Shown: one piece after another, positions 32,601 to 41,344 of the stretch
Position numbering within the stretch: the first letter of the stretch is position 1
Layout of the letters: the number at the start of each line of letters is the position of its first letter
Assembly: GCA_015058185.1 (NCBI GenBank)
Contig: SVCV01000002.1
Span: 1-41,344 of the forward strand
Reading direction: 5' to 3'
Length of the DNA stretch: 41,344 nt
Source of the DNA: Clostridiales bacterium
GTDB lineage: Bacteria > Bacillota > Clostridia > Peptostreptococcales > Anaerovoracaceae
Notes under the pieces: generated by a model
The model's database searches: none
Seen by the model: the letters and a program-made list of their open reading frames with translations, nothing else
What the model was told of the DNA's origin: nothing
Translations under genes and position numbers: made by a program

Positions 32601-32634
32601 AAAAAAACAAGGGACGGATCTCTCCGTCCCTTGT
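32601..32634 (-). terminator. terminator of the surface-protein operon
   Basis: A perfect 12-bp stem (ACAAGGGACGGA and its complement, 4-base loop) is followed on the minus strand by seven T residues. It ends the giant gene at 32648 and may also serve the plus-strand tepA-like gene. Confidence 0.88.
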
Positions 32635-32647
32635 AATTTAGGTTCAG

Positions 32648-35600
32648 TTATTCAGCATCATTTGCTTCGCAGTAGCGCATGAGGATGGCTGCTACCTGAG
32701 CTCTGGTGGCTTCACCCTGAGGTGCCAGGGATCCGTCGCCCATGCCATTGATGAGGCTCTGTCCTACGGCCCAATTCAGTGCGGGGATGGCGTAGGAGCT
32801 GATGGCTGCTTCATCGGGATAGCCGATCAGGTTTTCTTCCAAAGTCAGAGATTCCAGACCCTTGTACTGTGCGTAGCGGAAAAGGATGGTTGCCAGCTGT
32901 TCGCGGGTAATGTCATCCTTGGCTCCGAATTCGCCGCTGGTGTAGCCGGTAACGATCTTGTTTTCGGCTGCCCATGCAACTGCGTCGGAGTACCATTCGC
33001 CGGCGGCTACGTCAGAGAAGCTGCTGTCGGATACTGCGGGGGAACCTTCCAGTCTCCAAAGGATGGTTACGATCATGCCTCTGGTGGTGGTGGCATTGGG
33101 GCTGAACTTGTCAGCTGCAGTACCGTTCATCATGCCCTTGTCGTATACATACTGTACAGCACTTGCGAACCAATCGGTGGCTGCTACGTCGGTGAAGATC
33201 TGATCTACGGGAGTAACTTCAGGTTCTTCAGGCTTTACGGGAGGCTTGGGTGCAGGAGCTGCGCCGCCACCGCCGCCCATGGATACGGTGTACAGAACAA
33301 CGGATCCGGCAAGATTTTCGTACTTGTCAGCATCGTCGGGAGTAAACAGCCACTTATAAGAAGTATTGGCCTTTACTACGGTGCTCAGAGGCAGAGGAGT
33401 CATTCCGTCTGCAGCTACCCACTTTACAGTACCCTGCATGTTGGTAACACCCATGTCGAGAGCCAGATTTGCATCTGCTAAAGTCTTGCCTGCTGCGGTG
33501 ATCTCGTCATAAGTAACGCCTACTTCGGGAGTTGCCTTTGCGATAGCCAGCAGGATGGTGCCGGAACCGGCCTGTGCTGCGGTTTCTGCGGTAGCAGGCT
33601 TGTTGTACTTAATGGTTACAGCATACTTACCGGGAACGGTAGGTGCGGTGCTGGAGGTAGTACCGGTGGCCAGGTTAGTGTAAGATTCTACCGTGTAGTT
33701 TTCTGCATCCTCTACATCTTCCATCAGCAGATCTTCAACAGTAGTACCGTCCAGATCTTCCAGACCCAGTTCGGTATCACCGACTCCGATGGAAACGATT
33801 TCTGCATCGGTAATATCCAGAACCAGAGATACCTTATCTACGGTGTAGTTTGCATTAGCGATAGTGAACTGAATGTCGCTGATCGTCTTAGTACCTACAG
33901 CTGCATCTGCGGGAGTAATGATCCGCAGAGCACCATCCACAACTTCTACGGTGATACCGTCGGGTGCAGTGTAAGTGATGTCGGTCACTTCTTCGGTCAT
34001 GCCGAATTCAGCGGGATCCACATCCAGCATAGCATCCTTGCCTACGGTCTTGCTCAAGCTGTACAGAGGCATTCTTACCTTGTTGATGGTGAAGCTGGTG
34101 AGAGAACCGTCTTCTGCTTCTGCTGCCAGAGCGTAGTTTTCGGTCCATGCTTCGTTCAGAGCTGCAGCCAGAGCGTAAGTGCCTGCATCTACGGGCTTGT
34201 CAGCTTCGCCGCCGTAAGTAACGTCGATCACGGGAGCTTCGCCTGCGGCTGCGCCGCCGATCACTGCGTATACATTGTAGTCTGCAGCGCCGTTGTAATC
34301 GTAGGAAGCGCCGGGAACGGCTGCCAGCTTCCAGGTCAGGGTTGCCTTGTTGATCTTGGCAGCTTCGGTGAGCTTGTAGTCCTTACCGTTGGTCAGAGTG
34401 TAATTCTTTGCGGCATCGCCCTTCAGAGTTACATTTACGGTAACATCTACGTTTGCGTCGTCAGCATTCTTATCGGGGAATACTGCGGTGGCTTCGAAAT
34501 CGGTATCCTTTACCAAGTCGCCGCTTACACCGGGGATGGTGATGGCGGTGATGGCAGCGGATGCGGTTCCGTCATAAGTCTTATCGGTTACGGTCACTGC
34601 GGAAATTGCAGTTTCCTTCTTGGTGATGGTTGCACGGATGTCAGCGGTCAGTCCGTCTGCCAGTGCATAGTTGGAATCTGCAGCCAGTGCATCGGGAGTG
34701 AAGATGACCTTAGTGGCATCGGTGTTTGCGCTGTCGAATACAGCATTACCGGTGAGAGTCAGTTCCGTGTCTTCGCCTGCCAGTGCGGATGCCTTAACAT
34801 CCATGGATACTGCACCCAGATCCTTGGTACCGTCGTAAACCTTGGTGATGGCTTCGCCGGTGTACTGCAGGTCTGCAGCGGTCAGAGTCTTGGGAGCTAC
34901 GGTTACAGTACCGGAGTAGACCACCTGTTCGGGATACAGGTCAGAACCGAACATCAGCTTCCAGGAGTGTTCACCCTTTGCGGGATACTTGTCATAGTCA
35001 TCGCTGCCGTCGATAACAAACCACATTCCGCCATTGATGGGATTGCCATCGGGATCGAATGCGTAGATATCATAATTGTCAGCAAGGATTTCATTCCAGC
35101 TGTCGCCGTATACAGGATTTTCCTTGATCTTAAGCATCAGCTCCAGAGTTGCGGGAACATAGCCCTGTCCGGGAATGTATACTTCGTAGGAAATGTTCTT
35201 AGCGGTTACAGTTACAACCAGGTTATAGTTATTGTAGTTGGTGCTCTTGATGGGCAGAGTTACGGTGGTAGCAGTATCTTCTGCCTTAGCATTTGCCTTG
35301 ATCACCAGCTTGCCATCTGCCAGAGCGGCGGAGGTTACGAAGCTGTTGTCAGCGATGGTTACATCGCCAACCAGAACTGCACCTGCGGGCAGAGTCAGAG
35401 TCACGGTCTTGCCCTCGCTTACGGTTCCGTCAACGGGAACGTTTACGCTAAGTTCCTTGGCACCGGTCCAGTCAGCCTTTGCGATGGACGCGGCGACGGT
35501 CAGGTTACCTACGTTTGCAAGCTTGTAGTTGCCTGCATCCGCACCGGTCAGACCGTTCAGTCTGATGGCTGCTGCATCGGTTCCTACATCGGTACCTGCG

Positions 35601-38600
35601 AAAGCAGTGAAGGTGTAAGTTGCGGTAACGTCGTCACCTGCCAGTGCATCGGTTGCCAGTGCACCGGTCAGAGCTGCATCGCCAATAGCGGTGCTGCCGT
35701 CATAGGTCTTGGCATACTTCAGGTCACCAGCAGTTACGGTCAGAGCCTTCTGGGTGATCCGTGCGGAAATGTCATAGGTCAGACCAGCTTCCAGTACATA
35801 GTTATCATCAGCTGCCAGTGCATTGGGAGTGAAGATGACCTTGTTAGCGGTGGCTACATCTGCGCTGTTGAATACGCCGGTACCTTCCAGAGTCTTGGTT
35901 CTGTCGCCAGCAACCAGACCGGAACGTACGGTAACGGTTACGTCACCAAGGTCAGTGGTGCCATCGTATTCTTTGGTAATGGTACCGCTGTAGTACAGGT
36001 TTGCAGCGGTCAAAGTCTTGGGAGCTACGGTTGCAGTGCCTTCCAGTACCACTTCATCGGTGTAGGAACCGTCGGTGGCGGTGAAGAGCAGCTGCCAATC
36101 ATGGGCGCCCTTGGTGGGATATGCATTTGCATCTACGCTGAGCTTGTAAGTACCGGCTACAGCACCGTCGGGACCTTCGGCGTAGAAGCGAGAGGTCTTC
36201 ATGCTTACGATCTGGCTCCATCTGTCGCCGTATACGGGCGCAGCCTTGATGGTCAGTGCCTTTTCTGCGGTTACAGCATCAGTGAAAGCAGCATCCATGA
36301 AGAAGTCGATATCCTTGGCGGTTACGGTTACCACCAGGTTATAGTTATTGTAATTGGTGCTCTTGATAGGCAGAGTTACGGTAGTAGCAGTATCTTCTGC
36401 CTTAGCGGTAGCCTTGATCACCAGCTTGCCGTCTGCCAGAGCAGCGGAGGTTACGAAGCTGTTGTCAGCGATAGTTACGTCGCCAGCCAGAGCTGCGCCT
36501 GCGGGCAGAGTCAGAGTGATGGTCTTGCCTGCGGTTCCGTCAACAGGAACGTTTACGGAAGCGGTAGTTGCGCCGGTCCAGTCAGCCTTTGCAATGGAGG
36601 CCAATACGGTCAAGGTGCCGGCATTGGTCAGTCTATAGTTACCAGCATCCGCACCGGTGAGGCTGTTCAGACGGATGGTAGCGGAAGTAGTACCTACATC
36701 GGTACCATCAAAAGCAACGAAGCTATAAACAGCGAAAACTTCGTCGCCGGGTAAAGCGTTAGTACCCAGGTTTCCGGTTGTAACAGCGTTGCCCTCCGCC
36801 TTGCTGCCATCATAGGTCTTGGCGTAGGTCAGGTCGTTTACAGTTACGGTCAGAGCCTTCTGGGTGATCCGGCCGCTCAGGTTCAAAGTAATGTCATCTG
36901 CCAGTACATAGTTGGTGTTGGCAGGATTTTCGTCATCAGCAGTGAATTTTACGGTCTGAACACCGGCATTCTTGCTGGAGAAAGTAACCGTTCCGGGAAC
37001 CTTAAAGGAAGCATCGTTGTTCTTCATAGAGGAAGAATAAACGGGTACGTATACGGTTTCACCATAAGCGGTATTACCGTCATATTCCTTTTCAACAGAT
37101 ACGCCACGGTAATCCAAATCGGAAGCCTTCAGTTCCCAGGGAACTACCATGAGATTATTTATAGCGAATACTTCGATATCGGTATACTTCTGTCCGTTGA
37201 TGGTGCCGTTGAACAGCAGAGCCACATCATGCTTGCCCGCGGAGGGATAAGCGGAAGCATTCATAGCCGCACCGTCAACTTCCCAAGTGTACTGAGCATC
37301 GGTGCAAGTGAAGTCGCCTACCTTTGCCACGATATTCTTATCGTTGCCGATAATGTCGCTCCACTTCATGCCATAGGTGGGTTCGCTTTCCAGCTTAATA
37401 CCATTGCCGGGAGCAACGGCTGCGCCTGCAAAGCTGAAGGCTACATCTACCATTTCTACATTGATGATACCCGAAACTTCAGCACCTAAGTAGTTTTCGG
37501 TACCAGTGAAATTATAGCTGATCTGTGCAGTATCGCCCTCGTTCAGCTTCTTCAGAGCTGCCTGGATGAGAATCTTACTGGTCTTTCCATCATAAGAGTA
37601 AGTAACAGCACCGGTTGCCAATTCATCGCCAACACCCTTGATCGCAACATCCTTAAAGGTGCCGATTCCAACCGCTACCTTCTGATTCTTATCGGTAATA
37701 TCCGTTACATCTTCGCAAGGATTGATCTTTGCAATGGTGGTAACGGTAGCAGTATTACCGGTTTCAAAGGTATACCATTCCTGGCCTCTTTCGGTCAGGG
37801 TGAAGATGGCATCCAGGTCATAGGTCCCTACATTCTTGCTGGGGAAGAGGTCGGGATCATAGAAGAAGAATATTTCCTCGCCTTCACCGAAGGGATAGAA
37901 GGTGTCGCCCTGCATGCCGACAGCCTTCAGATAGCCATTTGCAGCGATTCCGGTATGTCCATCATAATCCTTGTCTTCCACTTCGAAGAAAATGTTTTCC
38001 TCCGTAATGGTGTAAGGCTTTACCGTTACCTGAACAGTCTTAAAGCTCTTGGCATATTCATCGGTTTCGGATGCGGAAACCACGATGGTTGCAGTACCGG
38101 CCTTCCGGATGAGAATTCCGCCGAGGCCATCTACACCAACAACACTATTATCGCTGGACGCATACTCAAGAGTACCATTACCGATTTCGAGGGAGGCACC
38201 AACATTCAGGCCGGTGTCACCAAAAGTAAATTCGCGGGTATCATCAAAGACCACGATCTTCTGTGCATCTTTGTCAGCAGTCTTGGGGAAAGTTACATTA
38301 AAGGTCAGAGTAGAGCCATTTGCAGCAACCTGAACCTTGTTTGCCGCAACATCACCGAGAACAGCAACAGTTGTACCATTTGCAAAGATATAACCAGCTT
38401 TGGCGGTCAGGGTTACAGTTGCAGTGTAAACCGTGTTCTGTGCGAACTTATCACCTACAGCAGGAGACCAGGAAATGGTACCAGTGTACTGATTGGTTTC
38501 AGCAACAGCAGTATCAGGAGCTGCGTTCTTTACGGGAGCATCAATACCGGTAACATCGATGGTACCGGAGATTTCTTCAATTACAGCAACACGAGTAGAC

Positions 38601-39091
38601 TGGAGTTCACCGGTTACGGCAACACCTTCGCCACTAAAGGACATTGCATAGGAATTGCTTTCGGTGTCAATTTTAATTACAGCAGCACCAATGGAAGCAT
38701 CGTCCTTGACCCGGAAAGTTGCCTTAATGATATCAACAGAAACAGCTTCTGTGGTATCTGCCATAGCCATGGATCCTACGGAAATAAAACCGGCAGTAGA
38801 GTGATCCGTTGCCATCATCATTTCCATAGCAGCATTGGGAGCCGTGTAAACAGGATCCCCTACGAGTTCCAGTCGGGTGCTGTCATAGGTAATGTTACCA
38901 TCATAACCAGACAGTCCTGCGGAAGCCTCCATTCTCAGTGCCACTTCAAAGGTTTCCCCAGCTTTGTAGGTTACCTTTTCGGGCATGATCAGGTTCTGTG
39001 TGGCAGTTTCACTGTCAGCAAAAACAGCTGCAGGGAACAATGCGATCAGCATCGCTACCACGAGAACCCAGGCCAGTGTTCTTCTTTTCAT
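32648..39091 (-). CDS. giant cohesin/YDG-repeat/SLH surface protein (2147 residues)
   Basis: A secreted, S-layer-anchored protein. Residues 1-25 are a signal peptide. Residues 32-171 form a cohesin-like domain (VTYKAGETFEVALRMEASAG; GYDGNITYDSTRLELVG; IIKATFRVKDDASIGAAVI). Repeated bacterial-Ig, MBG and YDG modules follow (EYDGNTA, TYDGSKA, EYDGTTD, TYDGSTA, VYDGTKD, TYDGTAS). Residues 549-1500 hold three tandem modules of about 372 residues. A Gly/Pro linker (SMGGGGGAAPAPKPP) leads to three SLH domains (DVAATDWFASAVQYVYDKG; DVAAGEWYSDAVAWAAENK; SYAIPALNWAVG), which bind pyruvylated wall polymer. AGGAGG precedes the ATG. It is the last gene of the operon. Confidence 0.92.
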   Translation of the reverse strand: MKRRTLAWVLVVAMLIALFPAAVFADSETATQNLIMPEKVTYKAGETFEVALRMEASAGLSGYDGNITYDSTRLELVGDPVYTAPNAAMEMMMATDHSTAGFISVGSMAMADTTEAVSVDIIKATFRVKDDASIGAAVIKIDTESNSYAMSFSGEGVAVTGELQSTRVAVIEEISGTIDVTGIDAPVKNAAPDTAVAETNQYTGTISWSPAVGDKFAQNTVYTATVTLTAKAGYIFANGTTVAVLGDVAANKVQVAANGSTLTFNVTFPKTADKDAQKIVVFDDTREFTFGDTGLNVGASLEIGNGTLEYASSDNSVVGVDGLGGILIRKAGTATIVVSASETDEYAKSFKTVQVTVKPYTITEENIFFEVEDKDYDGHTGIAANGYLKAVGMQGDTFYPFGEGEEIFFFYDPDLFPSKNVGTYDLDAIFTLTERGQEWYTFETGNTATVTTIAKINPCEDVTDITDKNQKVAVGIGTFKDVAIKGVGDELATGAVTYSYDGKTSKILIQAALKKLNEGDTAQISYNFTGTENYLGAEVSGIINVEMVDVAFSFAGAAVAPGNGIKLESEPTYGMKWSDIIGNDKNIVAKVGDFTCTDAQYTWEVDGAAMNASAYPSAGKHDVALLFNGTINGQKYTDIEVFAINNLMVVPWELKASDLDYRGVSVEKEYDGNTAYGETVYVPVYSSSMKNNDASFKVPGTVTFSSKNAGVQTVKFTADDENPANTNYVLADDITLNLSGRITQKALTVTVNDLTYAKTYDGSKAEGNAVTTGNLGTNALPGDEVFAVYSFVAFDGTDVGTTSATIRLNSLTGADAGNYRLTNAGTLTVLASIAKADWTGATTASVNVPVDGTAGKTITLTLPAGAALAGDVTIADNSFVTSAALADGKLVIKATAKAEDTATTVTLPIKSTNYNNYNLVVTVTAKDIDFFMDAAFTDAVTAEKALTIKAAPVYGDRWSQIVSMKTSRFYAEGPDGAVAGTYKLSVDANAYPTKGAHDWQLLFTATDGSYTDEVVLEGTATVAPKTLTAANLYYSGTITKEYDGTTDLGDVTVTVRSGLVAGDRTKTLEGTGVFNSADVATANKVIFTPNALAADDNYVLEAGLTYDISARITQKALTVTAGDLKYAKTYDGSTAIGDAALTGALATDALAGDDVTATYTFTAFAGTDVGTDAAAIRLNGLTGADAGNYKLANVGNLTVAASIAKADWTGAKELSVNVPVDGTVSEGKTVTLTLPAGAVLVGDVTIADNSFVTSAALADGKLVIKANAKAEDTATTVTLPIKSTNYNNYNLVVTVTAKNISYEVYIPGQGYVPATLELMLKIKENPVYGDSWNEILADNYDIYAFDPDGNPINGGMWFVIDGSDDYDKYPAKGEHSWKLMFGSDLYPEQVVYSGTVTVAPKTLTAADLQYTGEAITKVYDGTKDLGAVSMDVKASALAGEDTELTLTGNAVFDSANTDATKVIFTPDALAADSNYALADGLTADIRATITKKETAISAVTVTDKTYDGTASAAITAITIPGVSGDLVKDTDFEATAVFPDKNADDANVDVTVNVTLKGDAAKNYTLTNGKDYKLTEAAKINKATLTWKLAAVPGASYDYNGAADYNVYAVIGGAAAGEAPVIDVTYGGEADKPVDAGTYALAAALNEAWTENYALAAEAEDGSLTSFTINKVRMPLYSLSKTVGKDAMLDVDPAEFGMTEEVTDITYTAPDGITVEVVDGALRIITPADAAVGTKTISDIQFTIANANYTVDKVSLVLDITDAEIVSIGVGDTELGLEDLDGTTVEDLLMEDVEDAENYTVESYTNLATGTTSSTAPTVPGKYAVTIKYNKPATAETAAQAGSGTILLAIAKATPEVGVTYDEITAAGKTLADANLALDMGVTNMQGTVKWVAADGMTPLPLSTVVKANTSYKWLFTPDDADKYENLAGSVVLYTVSMGGGGGAAPAPKPPVKPEEPEVTPVDQIFTDVAATDWFASAVQYVYDKGMMNGTAADKFSPNATTTRGMIVTILWRLEGSPAVSDSSFSDVAAGEWYSDAVAWAAENKIVTGYTSGEFGAKDDITREQLATILFRYAQYKGLESLTLEENLIGYPDEAAISSYAIPALNWAVGQSLINGMGDGSLAPQGEATRAQVAAILMRYCEANDAE
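35202..36620 (-). repeat. long direct DNA repeats within the giant surface-protein gene
   Basis: The stretches 35202-35512 and 36318-36620 are near-identical in DNA and lie 1116 bases (exactly 372 codons) apart. Each encodes the block from KADWTG through DNSFVTSAALADGKLVIKA to TNYNNYNLVVTVTAK. They mark a tandem duplication of a whole multi-domain module that keeps the frame. Confidence 0.85.
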
Positions 39092-39132
39092 GCTTTTAAC
39101 CTCCTGAAAAATATCTATCGTTTTGCTTCGTA

Positions 39133-40062
39133 TTACTTATCAACGGGGAAAGTAGACCCGCTCTTGTAACGAAGAATGTTTACAGCATCAGTGGAGTTTG
39201 CCTTGTTGTCACCATTAATGTCAGCCAACAGCTTCTGATAACCAGTAAACTTTGCACCATTTCTCAAAGTCTGTACCGCATCGGTGGAGTTGATCTTACC
39301 ATCCTTGCTGACATCTCCGTAGTTGTACAAGGCAACCGCGTCCAGCTCAACCGCAGAAGTACTTACCGTAACGGATTCTTCATAAGGTGCGAAGTGAGGC
39401 TTTTTAACGGCGAGGGTATATTTTGCCGCAGATACGGTGTTGAAAGCAAAGGTTTCAGCCGTTTTCTTACTGGTGGTATTATCCACAATATTACCGCCGG
39501 CGACCGTCAAAACCGCGGAGTAAGAAGCGGAGGCTCCGCCCTCTTTGGTCAGGGTAACGGTGGTATCACCGGTTCTCCATGCAGCAGTGTTGGAAGAAGC
39601 TGCAACGGAACCGCTTACGGTTACGCCGGGAACGCCCTGAAGGTAACCCAGATAAATAGGACTGGCGATTCCGGTTCCGGTAATGAAAACCTTGTTGTAG
39701 AACTCACCGGTCGCGGGAGAATACTCTCTGGGAATAAAACCTTCCGTGGATCCAACGCCGCTGAAGCTTACGCCGGAATTATCGGATGCGGTCTGGTCGA
39801 TATACATGATATCATCCGCGGTAAAGGAAGGCATATCTTCATCATTGTCCGTATCCTTTACGATCAGAAGAAGGTACTGTCCTTCCGGAACAAAGGCTAC
39901 CCCCTTCCCTTGCAGGAATTCCGCGGCAACATTGACCGAATAGGTATAATTTCCGTTGCTTTCTGTATAGTCGATCTGACTGCCTGCACCGAATGCCGTC
40001 ATGGGAACCACAACCATGCACAGTGCCAGAAGAACAACTAAAAGTCTTTTTACTCTTTTCAA
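39133..40062 (-). CDS. secreted dockerin protein (TTG start)
   Basis: A 309-residue exported protein. Signal peptide residues 1-26; an uncharacterised beta domain follows (about 28-145), then a carboxypeptidase-regulatory-like or CnaB-like fold (about 148-245). Residues 248-309 are a type I dockerin with two calcium loops, DVSKDGKINSTDAVQTLR and DINGDNKANSTDAVNILR. Dockerins bind cohesin domains, and both flanking genes encode cohesins. There is no catalytic domain. The start is TTG with AAGGAGG 9 bases upstream. It lies 41 bases before the giant gene. Confidence 0.92.
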   Translation of the reverse strand: MKRVKRLLVVLLALCMVVVPMTAFGAGSQIDYTESNGNYTYSVNVAAEFLQGKGVAFVPEGQYLLLIVKDTDNDEDMPSFTADDIMYIDQTASDNSGVSFSGVGSTEGFIPREYSPATGEFYNKVFITGTGIASPIYLGYLQGVPGVTVSGSVAASSNTAAWRTGDTTVTLTKEGGASASYSAVLTVAGGNIVDNTTSKKTAETFAFNTVSAAKYTLAVKKPHFAPYEESVTVSTSAVELDAVALYNYGDVSKDGKINSTDAVQTLRNGAKFTGYQKLLADINGDNKANSTDAVNILRYKSGSTFPVDK

Positions 40063-40083
40063 AATTCTTCTCCTCCTTCCGAT

Positions 40084-41157
40084 TTATACGAAGTCTCGCA
40101 GCAAGGGAGACATCACTAAGAGCCAATCGTTCATAACGATTTGTTCCGTTTCCCCATTCAGATCCCAGGGGGCAGCAATGGGGGCGATGATGACCAACCG
40201 ATTGGTGTTTTCCCACTCTACATCGCAAGCCAACGCTTCGGCGATGCAGCGGATGGGAACGAAGGTCCGCCGTTCCACGATCTCCGCGGGAGCATCCTGG
40301 GTGTATTTCACGCCGTTTACCAGATAGTGATCCGCACCGATGGGAACCTGGATCACCTTATCGCCCTTTTTGACCGTGGCGGTTCGGGTATCGTTGTCCC
40401 AAAAGACGTCGGCACCCAGGCTTTCGGAAATGTACCGAAGAGGAACCATGGTCCGGCGATTCTTGATATAGGGAACCACATTCTTGTTGTCCCGATCGAT
40501 CCAGGTAAGACCGCCCTCTTTCACCGCAGCGTAATTACCGATTTGAAGACCTACTGTACCGGCATTCCGTTGTTCCTTGGTGAGAACCGCAGGTTCGGGG
40601 GTTGGCTCTATGGGATCCGGTGCAGGAGCAGGCGCCGCAGTGCCATTGGCAACAGTGATCTTTCCTTCCTGAACCTTTCCGGTTATCGCAACGCCCTCCA
40701 AATTAAAGGCCATTGCGTATTTTGCATTATCCGTGTCGATCTTAATGATGGCATCGCCTTTGGGAGCACCGGACTTCACTCGAAAAGTAACCTTGATAAT
40801 GTCCGTTGTCGCAGCGGCGTCCGTATCCTTCATAGCCATTGAGCCGGTGGAAATAAATCCGGCAGAAGAATCGGAAACCATCATCGCTTCCATAGCAGCA
40901 TTCGGAGCTTTAAAAACAGGCTCCCCGACTACCTCGAGCCGGCTGCTGTCATAGGTAATATTACCGTCGTAAGCCGAAAGACCTGCAGAAGACGTCATCC
41001 GAAGGGTAACATCAAAGGTCTCTCCGGTCTTGTATTCCGTCTTTGACGGAAGCACCAGTTCCTGTGATGCGGTCTCCCCTGCCCCAAAGGCCGCAGCCGG
41101 GAACAGCGAGATCAGCATCATGGTGACCAAGAGCAATGCGACAGCTCTTTTCTTCAT
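40084..41157 (-). CDS. secreted cohesin plus copper-amine-oxidase-N-like protein
   Basis: A 357-residue exported protein. Signal peptide residues 1-26; a cohesin-like domain at 32-170 is a close paralogue of the one in the giant protein (TGETFDVTLRMTSSAGLSAY; GNITYDSSRLEVVGEPVF). A Pro-rich linker (APAPAPDPIEPTPEPA) leads to a copper amine oxidase N-terminal-like domain at about 200-328, with RRTMVPLRYISESLGADVFW and RRTFVPIRCIAEALACDVEW. Those domains are common on clostridial surface proteins and are not catalytic. ATG 41157 follows AAAGGAGG by 5 bases. First gene of the operon. Confidence 0.9.
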   Translation of the reverse strand: MKKRAVALLLVTMMLISLFPAAAFGAGETASQELVLPSKTEYKTGETFDVTLRMTSSAGLSAYDGNITYDSSRLEVVGEPVFKAPNAAMEAMMVSDSSAGFISTGSMAMKDTDAAATTDIIKVTFRVKSGAPKGDAIIKIDTDNAKYAMAFNLEGVAITGKVQEGKITVANGTAAPAPAPDPIEPTPEPAVLTKEQRNAGTVGLQIGNYAAVKEGGLTWIDRDNKNVVPYIKNRRTMVPLRYISESLGADVFWDNDTRTATVKKGDKVIQVPIGADHYLVNGVKYTQDAPAEIVERRTFVPIRCIAEALACDVEWENTNRLVIIAPIAAPWDLNGETEQIVMNDWLLVMSPLLRDFV

Positions 41158-41240
41158 AAAATCCTCCTTTAAATCGGGAGAGATCGGGCCTGCCATGTCC
41201 GAAAAAAGGACAGACTCCGCCCACTATATTTATTCTATAG

Positions 41241-41270
41241 ATTATACACCCGAAAGCATATGAAAGTCAA
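41241..41270 (-). promoter_or_regulatory. promoter of the cohesin-dockerin operon
   Basis: On the minus strand TTGACT (41265-41270) and TATAAT (41241-41246) are 18 bases apart, close to the sigma-A consensus. About 80 bases separate it from the first start codon. No internal promoter is obvious in the short gaps between the three genes. Confidence 0.65.
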
Positions 41271-41344
41271 AGATTTGATAAAATTTTCTACACAATTATC
41301 GCTCCCTCGAAACAGAGGAAATAATAAAGCTGGCGATCATTTCA

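Noticed and set aside
32675-33250. Possible cellulosome scaffold because of cohesin and dockerin domains
   Set aside because: No cellulase, carbohydrate-binding module or X2 module is present in the window; the partner domains are SLH, YDG repeats and a copper-amine-oxidase-N-like domain.
34967-36754. A 595-codon open frame on the plus strand opposite the giant surface gene
   Set aside because: It is antisense to a well-supported SLH/cohesin gene, is rich in Gly/Ser/Cys/Val repeats that mirror the opposite-strand repeats, lacks a ribosome-binding site, and has no domain sense.
37955-39169. A 404-codon plus-strand open frame opposite the N-terminal part of the giant gene
   Set aside because: The same explanation: codon bias and repeats keep the opposite frame open; the translation is Cys/Asn/Ser-rich with no recognisable fold and no ribosome-binding site.
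1-41344. CRISPR arrays, tRNA or rRNA genes, insertion sequences and prophage genes
   Set aside because: I saw no regularly spaced short repeats outside coding repeats, no tRNA-like cloverleaf, and no transposase, integrase or phage structural protein among the plausible genes.

Overview
The window comes from a spore-forming, anaerobic-type Firmicute, most likely class Clostridia, of moderate G+C content. This rests on a gerA-type germination operon, the sporulation-associated YlmC/YmxH and TepA-like proteins, an S-layer (SLH) anchored surface protein, a Clostridia-style Tad pilus cluster (Flp1-like pilin, DUF5702, DUF6382), and the housekeeping gene order pyrH-frr-uppS-cdsA-dxr-rseP-ispG. I cannot place it below class with confidence. 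There are no tRNA genes, rRNA genes, insertion sequences, prophage or CRISPR arrays in the window.

Region 1 (1-7.8 kb, almost all minus strand) is a housekeeping operon. A good promoter at 7776-7804 drives pyrH, frr, a 69-residue single-PASTA-like protein, uppS, cdsA, dxr, rseP, ispG and an NfeD-like membrane protein. After an internal terminator comes a nitroreductase-family gene, and a perfect palindromic bidirectional terminator (128-163) faces the 3' end of an unidentified plus-strand gene. The operon joins pyrimidine supply, ribosome recycling, undecaprenyl and phospholipid synthesis and the non-mevalonate isoprenoid pathway.

Region 2 (7.8-19.9 kb) starts with a plus-strand LTA-synthase-family gene. 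A long minus-strand run follows: rpsB-tsf, a phosphate-transport pair (DUF47 regulator and Pit permease), a dGTPase-like gene, dnaG, rpoD, trmK, a NIF3-family gene and rnpB (RNase P RNA). The rpoD gene is split by a +1 frameshift at an A5 run. It separates sigma region 1.1 from the rest, and is probably a sequencing error or a recent mutation.

Region 3 (19.8-24.1 kb, plus strand) holds an unusual germination cassette: a LytTR regulator with a degenerate receiver domain, then gerA, a gerC cut to its N-terminal half, and a compact gerB. A small zinc-ribbon gene follows.

Region 4 (24.1-31.5 kb, minus strand) is a Tad/Flp pilus cluster read as tadZ-tadA-tadB-tadC-flp1-tadE-DUF5702-TadE-like-DUF6382. 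Oddities are a 47-residue pilin gene that is easy to miss, a tadE with no canonical upstream start, a palindromic repeat inside the tadE 3' end, and a TadE-like protein with two His/Cys motifs. No prepilin peptidase gene is present.

Region 5 (31.5-32.6 kb) has divergent ylmC/ymxH-like and tepA/clpP-like genes. Region 6 (32.6-41.3 kb, minus strand) is a three-gene surface operon: a cohesin plus copper-amine-oxidase-N-like protein, a dockerin protein, and a 2147-residue cohesin/YDG-repeat/SLH protein. With no carbohydrate-active enzyme beside it, this looks like a self-contained non-cellulosomal cohesin-dockerin system on the S-layer. It is the strongest candidate here for an undescribed system.
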